Shown one piece after another: positions 43,643-54,350 of a stretch of DNA of 64,000 nucleotides. A program made the translations under genes and the position numbers. The stretch lies in the NCBI GenBank assembly GCA_021792135.1, contig JAJYVF010000014.1, positions 62,001-126,000 of the forward strand, given 5' to 3'. The notes beneath the pieces were generated by a model. The model did not search any database. It had not been told where the DNA came from and saw only the letters and a list, made by a program, of their open reading frames with translations. Source of the DNA: Acidobacteriota bacterium (lineage in GTDB: Bacteria > Acidobacteriota > Terriglobia > Terriglobales > Acidobacteriaceae). The first letter of the stretch is position 1, and each line of letters opens with the position of its first letter.

Positions 43643-44899
43643 ATGCACTCGGCATCTTCTCCGCAAGCTTCAGGCTCCGCCGGGGCGCGGATGCGCCCGC
43701 CTCTGCACCCGCCCCTTCCCTCCGCGCGCCTCGCCCGGGCCCTTTTTATCGCCGCCTTCTTCCTCCCTCTGCTCCTCGCCGGCTGCCGCCGCAAGCGATT
43801 CCCCCACTACCCCGCCGACTTCCGTGAATACGCCTGGGTCACCAACGCTGGCAGCAACTCGGTCACCGTCCTCGACCTCGTGAACATGCAGCCCGCCGGA
43901 ACCATCGCCGTCGGCCCCGTTCCGGTTGCGATTGCCGTCAACCCCGCGCGCAACGAAGTCTACGTCGTCAACTCCGGCGGCAGTTCCGTCAGCGTGATTG
44001 ACGCCGAGAAGAATCGCGCCGTCGCTTCCATCCCCGTCCACCGCGGCCCCGTTTCCATCGACGTTGATCGCGGCGGCGAACGCGCCTGGGTCGCCAACTC
44101 CGCCTCCAACAACGTCTCTGTTCTCGATCTCGTCCGGCGCCGCGAAATCGCTGCCGTGGGCGTGGGCGAATCCCCCGCCATGGCCCGCATCTCGCCCGAT
44201 GGCGATACCCTCGTCGTCGCCAATCGCGGCAGCGGCAGCGTCAGCATCCTCGACGCGCACAGCCTCGCCCTGCGCGCCGTCTTCACCGGATGCCCCCAGG
44301 CCTCCGACACCGTCATCCTGCCCGATTCGTCGCAGGCCTTCGTCGCCTGCACCGGAGGCCATCAGGTCATGGCCATCGGCCTCGCCCGGCGGCAGACCCA
44401 GATACCCGAACTGCGTGCCGATCATCTGCGCGCACTCCTCGACGTCGGCCCCACGCCGGTGCACCTGGCTCTCAAGCCCGATGGCGGCGAAATCTTCGTC
44501 TCCAACTTCGGCAGCGACACCATCTCGGAAATCGCCACCGGCAGCGACGAAGTCGGCGGCGCCTACGTCGTCGGCGAACATCCCTCGGGCGGCATCGTCA
44601 GCGCCGATAACTCCGAGTTCTGGGTCAGCAACTACGCCGCGAACACCGTCGCCGCTTATTCCATCGACGATGGCCAGCTCGACCACACCGTACAGGTCGG
44701 CAGCGGCCCCGGCCCGCTGGCGTTTTCCAGCGACGGATTTCTTCTCCTCGCCGTCGACGCCCTCTCCGGCGACGTCTCCGTGGTGCGCACCATCAGCTAC
44801 ACGCCCCAGGGCCAGACCATCACCGGCTCTCTCTTCACCGTGCTCGCCGCCGGAAAACAGCCCGGCGCCATCGCCGTGAAAAGCTTCCGCGTGCACTGA
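43643..44899 (+). CDS. YVTN-type beta-propeller lipoprotein
   Basis: 418 aa (ATG 43643; ATG 43691 is an alternative that shortens the unusual N-terminus). A hydrophobic segment and lipobox FFLPLLLAGC precede repeated units of about 42 residues such as YAWVTNAGSNSVTVLDLVNM and RAWVANSASNNVSVLDLVRR. Units of this kind form a seven-bladed propeller. Such proteins bind ligands or partners on the cell surface; several are S-layer or cytochrome-associated. No enzymatic motif is visible. It stands alone after repeat copy B. Confidence 0.87.
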   Translation: MHSASSPQASGSAGARMRPPLHPPLPSARLARALFIAAFFLPLLLAGCRRKRFPHYPADFREYAWVTNAGSNSVTVLDLVNMQPAGTIAVGPVPVAIAVNPARNEVYVVNSGGSSVSVIDAEKNRAVASIPVHRGPVSIDVDRGGERAWVANSASNNVSVLDLVRRREIAAVGVGESPAMARISPDGDTLVVANRGSGSVSILDAHSLALRAVFTGCPQASDTVILPDSSQAFVACTGGHQVMAIGLARRQTQIPELRADHLRALLDVGPTPVHLALKPDGGEIFVSNFGSDTISEIATGSDEVGGAYVVGEHPSGGIVSADNSEFWVSNYAANTVAAYSIDDGQLDHTVQVGSGPGPLAFSSDGFLLLAVDALSGDVSVVRTISYTPQGQTITGSLFTVLAAGKQPGAIAVKSFRVH

Positions 44900-44990
44900 A
44901 CCGCGATGCTGAGAAACGAGACCGCCTGTCCTGCCCGCTCGGGTTCCGCCTGACGCCCAAAGCCGGGGATTTCAGCCCCTGAAAGGATCG

Positions 44991-45896
44991 TCAGCGCGCC
45001 ATCCGCGCAAGCCCTGTCCTGGTCCCGCGCCACACAATCTTCAGCTGTTCGCGCTCCAGGATCTTCCGCGCCTGCATGCGCGCATGGTTCGACCACGGCC
45101 CCACCGGATCCAGCCGCGCATACGCCGTCCAGTGGCGCAGCGCCCGCCGCCGCTCGTTGCTGCGTTCGTATGACAGCGCCAGGTTGTAATGCGCGTCCGC
45201 GCACCCCGGTGAAAGCCGAATCGCCGTCCTGTAGGCCTCCACCGCTTCCGAAAGCCGCTGCAGCTCATCCAGAGCGTTGCCCAGATCGAAGAACGCCAGC
45301 GCGTAGCCCGGATTCGCCAGCGTCGCCCGCCGGTACAGCTGCTCGGCCCGCTCGAACTGCCGCTGGTTGTAAAGAATCGTTCCCAGATTGATAGCCGCTG
45401 GCGCGTGTTCTCCCATCGTCAGCGTCTCTTCGTACAGCGCCATCGCCTCCGCGATCTTTCCCTGCTCCTCGCAGCGCACCGCCTCGAAGAACAAGCCGCC
45501 GGTCTCGCTCTGCCGCTGGATCACCGCCGCGGCCCCGTCGTCCACCGCCGCCAGCCGCGCCCCACCTGCCTCGAAGTCGAACTCGAACTGCCGCGCGATC
45601 GGATCCATCGCCGAACCCGAGTGCCGGAAGACCAGCCGCGGCCCCCGCCGCGCCACGCCCGCCTCCAGCAGCGGATTCGCCATCCCCGACACCGCGCGCA
45701 TCGCGCGCACGCTGGCGCTGATGTGCGCCGCCGAAACCCGCATGGCCCGCAGGTCCCGAAGCTTTCTCAGCTGAACCAGGTCCTCGAAGCCGTAGTCCGA
45801 GGCCGCGCCGATCAGTCCCACCTTCTCCCATGCGCTCAGTTGCCGGGAGGAGATGTGCAGTATGCGGAGTACATCCTGGCGGCTGTAACGATTCAC
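44991..45896 (-). CDS. MerR-like HTH plus TPR-repeat protein
   Basis: 301 aa from GTG 45896. The N-terminus NRYSRQDVLRILHISSRQLS followed by AWEKVGLIG and DLVQLRKLRDLRAMRVS is a MerR-family winged helix. The effector half is replaced by about four TPR units (AAINLGTILYNQRQFERAEQ, LAFFDLGNALDELQRLSEAV, DAHYNLALSYERSNERRRAL). A DNA-binding head with a protein-binding TPR body suggests a regulator that senses a protein partner. The frame is open further upstream through a TTG at 45956. Confidence 0.8.
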   Translation of the reverse strand: MNRYSRQDVLRILHISSRQLSAWEKVGLIGAASDYGFEDLVQLRKLRDLRAMRVSAAHISASVRAMRAVSGMANPLLEAGVARRGPRLVFRHSGSAMDPIARQFEFDFEAGGARLAAVDDGAAAVIQRQSETGGLFFEAVRCEEQGKIAEAMALYEETLTMGEHAPAAINLGTILYNQRQFERAEQLYRRATLANPGYALAFFDLGNALDELQRLSEAVEAYRTAIRLSPGCADAHYNLALSYERSNERRRALRHWTAYARLDPVGPWSNHARMQARKILEREQLKIVWRGTRTGLARMAR

Positions 45897-45982
45897 TTGT
45901 GGAGCATCGCCCCTCTTAATACCCCCGATTATCCAGGCCCATTGCTGCGGGAGCAAGGGCAGCGCAGGAGAATTCAGTGGAT

Positions 45983-46016
45983 AAGCCGGTACAAAACCGG
46001 ATTCCGTACCCGGCTT
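45983..46016. terminator. Hairpin between the VWFA gene and the MerR/TPR gene
   Basis: AAGCCGGTAC (45983-45992) pairs with GTACCCGGCTT (46006-46016) with a single bulged C and a 13-nt loop. It lies 60 nt after the stop of the VWFA gene on the minus strand and may end that operon, though no T-run follows. Confidence 0.45.
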
Positions 46017-46075
46017 GTCATCATCGCCCTGCGAGCCTCCGCCCGCGCAGCATAAGCGGCAGCAGGACTCCGCGC

Positions 46076-48241
46076 TCAGTTTCCCTGTCCGCCCGTTCGC
46101 GTTGCCAGCGTTGCCGGAGCCGCCGGCGCCGGCCGGATCAGCACCGCCGTCCGCGGAAACGTAAACGTCCCGCCCGCGTCGTCGATCACGTTCACCTGGC
46201 AGATATAAGTTCCCGGCTGCAGCTTGTCCAGCGGCACATCGAACTCAAACGCCACGGCGTCCCGGTCCGGTACATTGATATGCCTCGCTTCCACCAGCGG
46301 TGTCTCGAAGGCCTTCGCCGAGCCCTTCAGAAACTCGATGCTCGTCATCACCCGCACCGCCTGGCCCTCCGGCCTGGCGCCCTTCTGCGCCTTTTCCGCC
46401 GCCGCTTTCTCAACAGCCGCGCGTGCCGGCTCGTAGACCTCGTACAGCAGATACAAATGCTGATCCTGCCGGAAGACGTGCGGCAGGTTCGGCACCAGCT
46501 GCTCTCCCTCCCGCACCAGCGGGTTGTCCTCTTTCTTCGGAGCTGGTGCGCGCTGGCTCCCCAGCACCACCGAGCTCATCTTCAGCGGGAACTTGTGCAG
46601 ATCCGGCACCGTCAGGTCTGTCTCGAACGAGCCCATCCGTCCCCTCTCGTTCTCCCGCACCACGAACTTCACGTGATATTTCCCCACCGGCAGGTTGAAT
46701 CCCGTCGTGTACTGCACATTCTTCTGCCGCACCTGCTGCGACTCATCGACCGCCAGCTTTACCGTGTCGCGCACATCGCCGATGTCGTGCCCCGCCATGT
46801 CCCGCACCTGCCCGATGACATCCAGCGTCGCTTTGTCGCGGTCGCCGCCCTGCACAAACGGAATCTGCGAGCCCGGCACCACCAGCGACACCGGTACATA
46901 GAAGCGGTTCGGCCCCGTCCGGAAATACCACGCCTCCAGATACACCGCCATATCGGTCGCCGGCAGTTCGCTGGCCAGCTCATCTTCCAGCTCCTGTTCC
47001 TTCTCCTCCCGATTCGAGTGCTTGAAGTCCGCCGGCGCATAGTACCCCTGCCGGTACTCCAGCTTCACATCGCCGCGGTCCACCCTGACCGAGATCCTCC
47101 GGTAGCGCCCGTCCCGCCGCAGGTCCGTCGAGTGATACCCGATCACGTAATACGCCGACGTGTCCCGCTGGATGCGCTCGAACGCCGAGGAAAAATCGTT
47201 CGAATCGAAGAACGCCTTGCCGCCCGTATCCGACGACAGCGACGCCATCACTTCCTGCGTATCGAAGTTCGAGTCCAGATTGTTCTGGAGCGCCGCGCCG
47301 TTAAAGGCATTCGCCCCCCGCAGGCTGCCCGTCGTCGCGTCGCCCAGCGGCGAAATCGCCTGCAGCCCCCGCGCATCCACGCTGTAAATCGACACATTGG
47401 CTCGCACCGCCGCATTCACAGCCGCGTGCAGCGACGCCTGGTTCTCGATCCCGTCCCGCTGGATACCCCCCGAAAAATACAGCAGCGATTTCTTCTCGTT
47501 CAGATAGGCCAGCGACTTCGAAATATCCTCGATCGCAAACAGCTCGCGGTCGGTGTTGATGTCGTTGTACTCCTGCTCATCCGGCGTGAACGAGGTTGCA
47601 TCCTCCACCTGATTCGTCGTGCTCGTCGCCCCCGGCTCGTAGCCCTGCTCCTGGGTTCCCGAATAGCTGTTCACCGCCTTCAGCAGCAGATCGCGGTTCG
47701 CCGTAAAGTCCTGGTCGAGCGACAGCGTCGCATCCAGCGAGATCACCGCCACCAGGTCCGCCGGATGCATCCTCCTGTTGATGTATTCCCGCGCCGCCTC
47801 CTGTGCCCGTTCCACATCTTCCGGCTGCATCGAGGTCAGATCGAAGAACATCACGATCAGCCGGTGATTCCGCAGCTCCTGCCGCGTCGCCGTGCCCGTC
47901 TTTGCGCCGAACACCCCGTTGGGCGCCATGGCATTGATCGTCGCCTCGTTCAGCCGCACCGCCTGGTCCACACTCTCGAAATCGAAGCTCACGATATGCT
48001 GCGCTTTGCCGTCCTCGCTCACCCTGAAATCCTTCTCCGTGAGCCCCCGCACCATCTGCCCCGTCTTCTTGTCGCGCACCACCACGTTCGTCAGCACCAG
48101 CTCGCTGTTCACTTTGAAAGTGACCACCGAACCGTTCTGACCGGGAGCTGGCGCCTGCTGCTCCTGCGCGCGCATGCCGGCCGCCGCCAGCATCGCCGCC
48201 GCCAGCATCGGAACCCACGCGCTCTGCCCCGACCGTCTCAT
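46076..48241 (-). CDS. VWFA-related acidobacterial domain protein, secreted
   Basis: 721 aa from ATG 48241. The signal peptide is about residues 10-27 (AWVPMLAAAMLAAAGMRAQE). The VWFA-like domain opens with NVVVRDKKTGQMVRGLTEKD and FRVSEDGKAQHIVSFDFESV, then LIVMFFDLTSMQPEDVERAQ with a MIDAS-like DLTS. Next come ELFAIEDISKSLAYLNEKKS and LLYFSGGIQRDGIENQASLH, a layout described for the acidobacterial family TIGR03436. The C-terminal half is beta-rich, with an RMGSFETDLTVPDLH segment. It is the last gene of a three-gene unit with the TonB-receptor homologue. Confidence 0.9.
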   Translation of the reverse strand: MRRSGQSAWVPMLAAAMLAAAGMRAQEQQAPAPGQNGSVVTFKVNSELVLTNVVVRDKKTGQMVRGLTEKDFRVSEDGKAQHIVSFDFESVDQAVRLNEATINAMAPNGVFGAKTGTATRQELRNHRLIVMFFDLTSMQPEDVERAQEAAREYINRRMHPADLVAVISLDATLSLDQDFTANRDLLLKAVNSYSGTQEQGYEPGATSTTNQVEDATSFTPDEQEYNDINTDRELFAIEDISKSLAYLNEKKSLLYFSGGIQRDGIENQASLHAAVNAAVRANVSIYSVDARGLQAISPLGDATTGSLRGANAFNGAALQNNLDSNFDTQEVMASLSSDTGGKAFFDSNDFSSAFERIQRDTSAYYVIGYHSTDLRRDGRYRRISVRVDRGDVKLEYRQGYYAPADFKHSNREEKEQELEDELASELPATDMAVYLEAWYFRTGPNRFYVPVSLVVPGSQIPFVQGGDRDKATLDVIGQVRDMAGHDIGDVRDTVKLAVDESQQVRQKNVQYTTGFNLPVGKYHVKFVVRENERGRMGSFETDLTVPDLHKFPLKMSSVVLGSQRAPAPKKEDNPLVREGEQLVPNLPHVFRQDQHLYLLYEVYEPARAAVEKAAAEKAQKGARPEGQAVRVMTSIEFLKGSAKAFETPLVEARHINVPDRDAVAFEFDVPLDKLQPGTYICQVNVIDDAGGTFTFPRTAVLIRPAPAAPATLATRTGGQGN

Positions 48242-48310
48242 TCCCAACCGCTCTTCTCCTGACTGTTTCCCCGCTGACCAATTCCTGCCTGGCTGCCTGA
48301 TCCCTGCTCC

Positions 48311-51300
48311 CTAAAACCGGTACCGCCCCATGAACGTGAACTGCCGCATCGCCGCCGTCGACGTCACCTGCCCGTACGTGCCCGAGCCCAGCGTCGAATC
48401 CACCCCCGCATACTGCACCGTGTTGAACACGTTGTTCGCCGTCCCCCGCATCTCGAACGTCTGCGTATCCCCGAAGCGGATGCTCTTCGACAGCGACATG
48501 TCCACCGAAACCGTTCCCGGCCCCGGAATGCTCAGCCGCGAGGCCGTCCCGTACACGCCCGAGGGCGGCGCAAAGGCGTCCTTGTTGAACCAGTTCCCGA
48601 GCTTGCCTCCGCCCGCCATCAGGCGCTCTCCCGCTGACCGGTCCGGGCGCAGCGACTCCGTCGTGCCGCGCGACACATCCCCCACCGTCGCCAGATAATG
48701 CGGCGTCAGCGGATTCCCCGTCGCGAACTGATACGTGCCCGACACCGATACATTCGCCAGCGCGTGTCCCATCCAGCCCGTCGTCAGCAGATGCCTATCC
48801 AGCCCGAAGGGCAGCTCGTACACCCAGCTCCCCACAACGTTATGCCGCACATCGAAGCTCGAGTTCGACTCCTCGGCGCGAAGATCCTGCCAGTTCTGCG
48901 CAATGCAGTTCGCCCCGCAGGTCGTGCCCCCATTGCCCCCAACGCTGCTCGCATCGTCAATCGCGTGGGAATACGTGTAGGTCGCCTGCAGCGCGATCCC
49001 GCCGCTCATCCGCTTGCGTGCGCTGAAGGTCATTGCGTTGTAATTCGAAAAAGCCACTGAATCTTCGTAGTTGTAAACCGCATTCGGCAGCGTCGTCACC
49101 GGCACACCATCGGGCCCGATCGTCGTGAAGCGCCCGGGCGCGTCGATTACATCCAGACGGCTCCCCTTCGACCCGTTGTAGCCAAGGTTCATCACCACGT
49201 TCCACGGAACCGTCCGCTGCACGTTGACATTCCACACCTGCACATACGGCAGCCGGTAGTTCTTATTCACTGCATAATTGCCCAGGCTCTGAGGAGCGGG
49301 AAACCCCCTGGCCAGGCAGAACGCCCCGCAGCTCAGCACCGTCGTCCCGTACCCCGGCATGCTCACCAGGTTTGTCTGCACATCGGCGTAGGGCGGCTCG
49401 AATGCGAAGTTCTGCACGAACTCCACATACTGCCCCACGGTGTAGTTGATCCCGTACCCGCCGCGAATCACCGTATCCCTCCACGGATGCAGCGCAACCC
49501 CTATGCGCGGCGAGAAGTTGTTCCTCTCCGGGTAAATCAGATCGCGCGGGTACTTGCCCGTGAACGGCCCCACGCCGTTGGGCGTCACCGTCGCCACCGT
49601 CGTGAAGTTGTTCCCCGGATCCAGCGTCGCCAGCCGGTCGTGCTCCTCTGAATAGGGCGAGAAATACTCATAACGCAGCCCGAGGAGCACCGTCGCGTTC
49701 TTCCCCGCGCGCCAGTCGTCCTGAAAGAAACCGTCCGTCGCGATCTGCCGCAGATGAGCCTCCTGGTAAGCCGCCTGCAGCGTCGTCTCCTGCGGCAGCC
49801 CCAGCAGCAGATCCGCCAGCGACGACCCGCTCCTCGCCAGACCATAGGCTCCCGTATTCCCCGTCCCGCTGCTCCCGCTCGATCCCGGCTGCTGCGTAAA
49901 CAGCCCGGAGAACACATACGTGCCGGTCGAATCCGTGTTCCCGATCATGTCCAGATACACGCGCCGCACATCCGCCCCGAAGCGCACGTTGTGCTTGCCG
50001 CGGGTCCACGAGCTCATCGCGCTCAGCGCCACGGTCTGCTGCAGCTCGAACCTCGGTTGCTGTTCGTTCAGCCCGGAAAACTGATTCAGCGTCACGTTCG
50101 GAAGCCCCCACAGCTGCGGCGAATTCGGCAGCCCGCTGAGCCCCAGCTGTGGCGCAATGTCCGTCACATTACTGAAGAAATTGCTGACCTGTGTATTGGT
50201 GCGGTTCCAGCTGGCCGTAAGATTATTCGTCAGCCGTCCCTTCCCGATCGAGTAGCCCACCTGCAGCGAATACTGGTGCGTCTGGCTCTTCCCCCCCAGG
50301 TCCGGAAAAATGTTGAGATTGTCCGCAGCCGAGTGGTTGTAGTTGAAGTTGGCGTTCAGGTTCTGTGTGATCCCTGGATTCCCCTGCCCCAGAAACTGAC
50401 GTGCGATCCGCAGCAGCGGGCTCCCCTCCCCGGCGCTGCCGAAGCTGTGCACAAACCGGAATCCCACCACCGTCGTGTTCGTCTGCGCCGATGCGAGCCG
50501 CTGATAGTTCTCGTTCTGCCCGGGCAGGTTCGGCAGCGGCATATAACTCAGCAGCTTTGTCGCCTGCGGCTGGATCTCGCTCGCCGGCATGCACTGCGAA
50601 GCGGGACTGCCCGCATCCGGCCCGCTCGTGCATGGCCCGTACGGCAGCCCCGTCGTCGGATCGTAGACCGTGATCCGGCTTCCCCCCGGCGTTGTCAGGC
50701 CCGTGAAGTCGCCGCCGCGCTCCGCCGCCGTCGGCACTGTCCCGTACTGGTCGAAGGGGCTGGACGACCGGGTACCCGAAAGCGTCATGAACAGGATGTC
50801 GTTCCGGTCGCGCGTCAGCACCCCGGGGATATACGGCGCCGTCATCAGCGTCGCGCCAAAGCGATTCGTCGCGTACGCCGGTTCCACGATCGGCTGCCCG
50901 CGCAGCGCGAAATCTACGGCGTTCAGCGCGCCATTGCCGCCGTTCCAGAACAGCGCCCCGTGCGGCTGGTTGGGCTTGAAATTCCGGAAGTTCCCCCGGA
51001 ACCGCATTCCGCCTCCACCGCCGCCGCGAAAACCGCCGCCCCCCGGACCTCCCATCATCCCTGCGCCACCAGCCCCGCCGTTCAGCGACCGGTTCAGCTC
51101 CATCGTGTCACGCAGGCGGCTGAAATCCAGCCCCGCAAACGGATTCGTTGTTCCCATCTGGCCGGTCACCGCCACCGACTCGCCCGAGGAAAACTCCGCA
51201 TTGCCCGCCAGCGATGGCAGCTGCGCGCCTGCCTCTTCGGCGCCGCCGCCCGCCTGGATCAGGTCCCCCGCCGCGCCCAGCAGATTGAGCGCCTGCGTGC

Positions 51301-51727
51301 CGGCGCCACCGTAGCCCTGCGCCATCTGCCGCTGCTGCTGCTGCTCGGCCCGCGATGCCAGCTGCAGCGAAAAGTCCGCCCTCTGCTCGTGCGTCGCAGC
51401 ATTCAGCACCACCTCTTTCGTCACCACGGCAAAGGCGGCCAGTTCCGTCCTCAGCACATACCGCCCGTTCTGCGGAATCGCCAGCGTGTAGCTTCCCCTG
51501 ATGTCCGTCGTGGTGCTGTACTTTTTCCCGGTGAGCGAATTCGCCGCCGTCACGCTCACCCCGGGCAACGGCACATTCCCCGCCTTCACCGTCCCGTGAA
51601 TCGTCCCGCCCGCCTGCACCGCGGCCGCCGGCGCTGAGGGCAGCGCCGGCGCATTCTGCGCGCCTGCCGGCCAGCCCGCAAGGGCTCCGCAGACAAAAAG
51701 AGCAGCGCAGTGGAGACTAAGCTTCAT
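48311..51727 (-). CDS. TonB-dependent receptor-like outer-membrane protein with carboxypeptidase-regulatory-like domain
   Basis: 1138 aa. Signal peptide (SLHCAALFVCGALAGWPAGA), then a CarboxypepD_reg-like domain (about 40-110, GTIHGTVKAGNVPLPGVSVT), a Gly-rich stretch around residues 225-245 and a long barrel region ending in RYRF. The final Phe is the outer-membrane insertion signal. Oar-like proteins of this type are expanded in Acidobacteriota and presumably import large substrates. It lies 6 nt after the DUF5666 gene and 69 nt before the VWFA gene. No TonB box is obvious by eye. Confidence 0.9.
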   Translation of the reverse strand: MKLSLHCAALFVCGALAGWPAGAQNAPALPSAPAAAVQAGGTIHGTVKAGNVPLPGVSVTAANSLTGKKYSTTTDIRGSYTLAIPQNGRYVLRTELAAFAVVTKEVVLNAATHEQRADFSLQLASRAEQQQQRQMAQGYGGAGTQALNLLGAAGDLIQAGGGAEEAGAQLPSLAGNAEFSSGESVAVTGQMGTTNPFAGLDFSRLRDTMELNRSLNGGAGGAGMMGGPGGGGFRGGGGGGMRFRGNFRNFKPNQPHGALFWNGGNGALNAVDFALRGQPIVEPAYATNRFGATLMTAPYIPGVLTRDRNDILFMTLSGTRSSSPFDQYGTVPTAAERGGDFTGLTTPGGSRITVYDPTTGLPYGPCTSGPDAGSPASQCMPASEIQPQATKLLSYMPLPNLPGQNENYQRLASAQTNTTVVGFRFVHSFGSAGEGSPLLRIARQFLGQGNPGITQNLNANFNYNHSAADNLNIFPDLGGKSQTHQYSLQVGYSIGKGRLTNNLTASWNRTNTQVSNFFSNVTDIAPQLGLSGLPNSPQLWGLPNVTLNQFSGLNEQQPRFELQQTVALSAMSSWTRGKHNVRFGADVRRVYLDMIGNTDSTGTYVFSGLFTQQPGSSGSSGTGNTGAYGLARSGSSLADLLLGLPQETTLQAAYQEAHLRQIATDGFFQDDWRAGKNATVLLGLRYEYFSPYSEEHDRLATLDPGNNFTTVATVTPNGVGPFTGKYPRDLIYPERNNFSPRIGVALHPWRDTVIRGGYGINYTVGQYVEFVQNFAFEPPYADVQTNLVSMPGYGTTVLSCGAFCLARGFPAPQSLGNYAVNKNYRLPYVQVWNVNVQRTVPWNVVMNLGYNGSKGSRLDVIDAPGRFTTIGPDGVPVTTLPNAVYNYEDSVAFSNYNAMTFSARKRMSGGIALQATYTYSHAIDDASSVGGNGGTTCGANCIAQNWQDLRAEESNSSFDVRHNVVGSWVYELPFGLDRHLLTTGWMGHALANVSVSGTYQFATGNPLTPHYLATVGDVSRGTTESLRPDRSAGERLMAGGGKLGNWFNKDAFAPPSGVYGTASRLSIPGPGTVSVDMSLSKSIRFGDTQTFEMRGTANNVFNTVQYAGVDSTLGSGTYGQVTSTAAMRQFTFMGRYRF

Positions 51728-51733
51728 GGGCGC

Positions 51734-52495
51734 TCAGTTCTGTTGTCCGTTGGGGGCCTGCGCAGGGGCCGAGTCCGAAGGCGTTCCCTCCGGCTGCGCA
51801 GCTGGCCTCGCAGCACTGCCCGGTCCCCCCGCACCGAATCGGCGCGGTCCCCGCTCCATCACGGCTACCGTCTTCGCCAGAAAGCTTCCATTCGCCAGCG
51901 CGCCGCCGGCCCGCACCATGTCGCCCACCTTGATGTCGGGAAACGTTATGTCCTCCGACGTTCCGCGCCCGCGCTTCTCAAAAATCGTGTTCTCATCCAC
52001 GGCAATCGTCTGGCTGACGTGGTCCGGCCGATCGATCGTCACCGTCAGATCCTTAATCGCCGTCACCCGTCCCACCGTCCAGGTCTTGCCGAAATCCGCC
52101 CGCATCTTTTCCATCCGGGCCGCCTGCTGCGCGTCCAGCACAATCACGAAGACCGCTCCCACCGTCTTCGCCTGGCTGTCCAGGTTCCCCGCCGCCACAA
52201 TCACATCGCCCGCATGGACGTCCGAGATCTTCGCCTCTTCGCGGTTCTTGCGGAAATGCGTGTTCGGGCCCGTTTCGACCTTGAACACCTCGCCCTGCTC
52301 GTCTTTGATCGTGATCTCGTTGCCCGAGATCGCCGTCACCGTCCCGTGCGCACCGTTGGCAAACATCCCCCCCATGCCCATGCGCGGACCAGCCTGACCG
52401 CCGCCCTCCGGCGGACCCTCCTGCGCGCCAGAAGCCGCGGCAACGCTCAGTACGAGAAGCACAACCCCCGCAACCCGGAAGAAGGAAAATTTCAT
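51734..52495 (-). CDS. Secreted DUF5666-type protein
   Basis: 253 aa from ATG 52495 with GAGGGG upstream. Signal peptide SFFRVAGVVLLVLSVAAASG. Two OB-like repeats are typical of DUF5666: HGTVTAISGNEITIKDEQGE and, later, VGRVTAIKDLTVTIDRPDHV. Each is followed by a KISDVHAGDVIVAAG or IKVGDMVRAGG-type segment. The C-terminus is Pro/Ala/Gln-rich. It is the first gene of a probable operon with the TonB-receptor homologue and the VWFA protein. Confidence 0.84.
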   Translation of the reverse strand: MKFSFFRVAGVVLLVLSVAAASGAQEGPPEGGGQAGPRMGMGGMFANGAHGTVTAISGNEITIKDEQGEVFKVETGPNTHFRKNREEAKISDVHAGDVIVAAGNLDSQAKTVGAVFVIVLDAQQAARMEKMRADFGKTWTVGRVTAIKDLTVTIDRPDHVSQTIAVDENTIFEKRGRGTSEDITFPDIKVGDMVRAGGALANGSFLAKTVAVMERGPRRFGAGGPGSAARPAAQPEGTPSDSAPAQAPNGQQN

Positions 52496-52650
52496 CGTCA
52501 AACCCCTCGGCACCGTCCCGTACCATCCCCGCGGGCGGTCTGAACCTGCCCGAATAGACGGGCACCTCGCCGGAAAGACGCGCCCCCGTCCCGGCTCCGG
52601 GTTACGCTCGCAGCGTACCTACTCGATTCCCCTGATCCCGGAGGCACCTT

Positions 52651-52965
52651 ATGCTCGCCAGCTTCTCCGTCGTCCCCATGGACGGCCCCGGAGGCGTCAG
52701 CAAACTCATCGCCGAAGCCCTCAAAATCGTCGACGCATCCGGCCTGCCTTACGAGCTCGGCCCCATGCACACCACCATCGAAGGCGGCCTCGATGAAGTC
52801 ATGGACGTCATCCTCCGCTGCCATCGCCGTGTCCTGGAGCTCGCGCCCCGCGTCCTCACCAGCATCACCATCGACGACCGCCGCGGCGCCACCGGCCGTC
52901 TCCAGGGGAAGGTTCATGCCGTCGAGCAGATCCTCGGCAAGCCCCTCCGCCCCATGCAAAAATGA
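52651..52965 (+). CDS. Thiamine-binding protein, MTH1187/YkoF family
   Basis: 104 aa, a complete single-domain member: MLASFSVVPMDGPGGVSKLI, YELGPMHTTIEGGLDEVMDV and LTSITIDDRRGATGRLQGKV. The fold is ferredoxin-like and homologues bind thiamine or its pyrimidine, with an unclear physiological role. It is cytoplasmic. It lies 107 nt upstream of egtB on the same strand. An ATGA overlap with an upstream extension of egtB exists, but I judge that extension non-coding. Confidence 0.9.
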   Translation: MLASFSVVPMDGPGGVSKLIAEALKIVDASGLPYELGPMHTTIEGGLDEVMDVILRCHRRVLELAPRVLTSITIDDRRGATGRLQGKVHAVEQILGKPLRPMQK

Positions 52966-53072
52966 AGCTCCGGCGGAATCTGGCGCATCCTCTCCCTGTT
53001 CGTTCCGCCCGCCGGGCAACCCCATCTCCGCCGCTGCTCTCTTCTGAGGGGAAGGAATCTGAGGACAGGCTC

Positions 53073-54326
<1,254 letters not shown>

Positions 54327-54350
54327 CCCCGCGGAGGCGTCCCCCTCATC

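Noticed and set aside
44960-44985. GGGG-ATTTCAG-CCCC stem between the YVTN and MerR/TPR genes
   Set aside because: Only a 4-bp stem without a T-run; too weak to call as terminator or repeat copy.
45977-48262. A 761-codon open frame on the plus strand opposite the VWFA gene
   Set aside because: It is Arg/His-rich with no domain and mirrors the real minus-strand gene; long antisense frames are expected in GC-rich DNA with strong third-position bias.
52962-53072. N-terminal extension of egtB overlapping the thiamine-binding gene by ATGA
   Set aside because: The 37 extra residues look like translated spacer DNA, and a good ribosome binding site precedes ATG 53073; not fully excluded.
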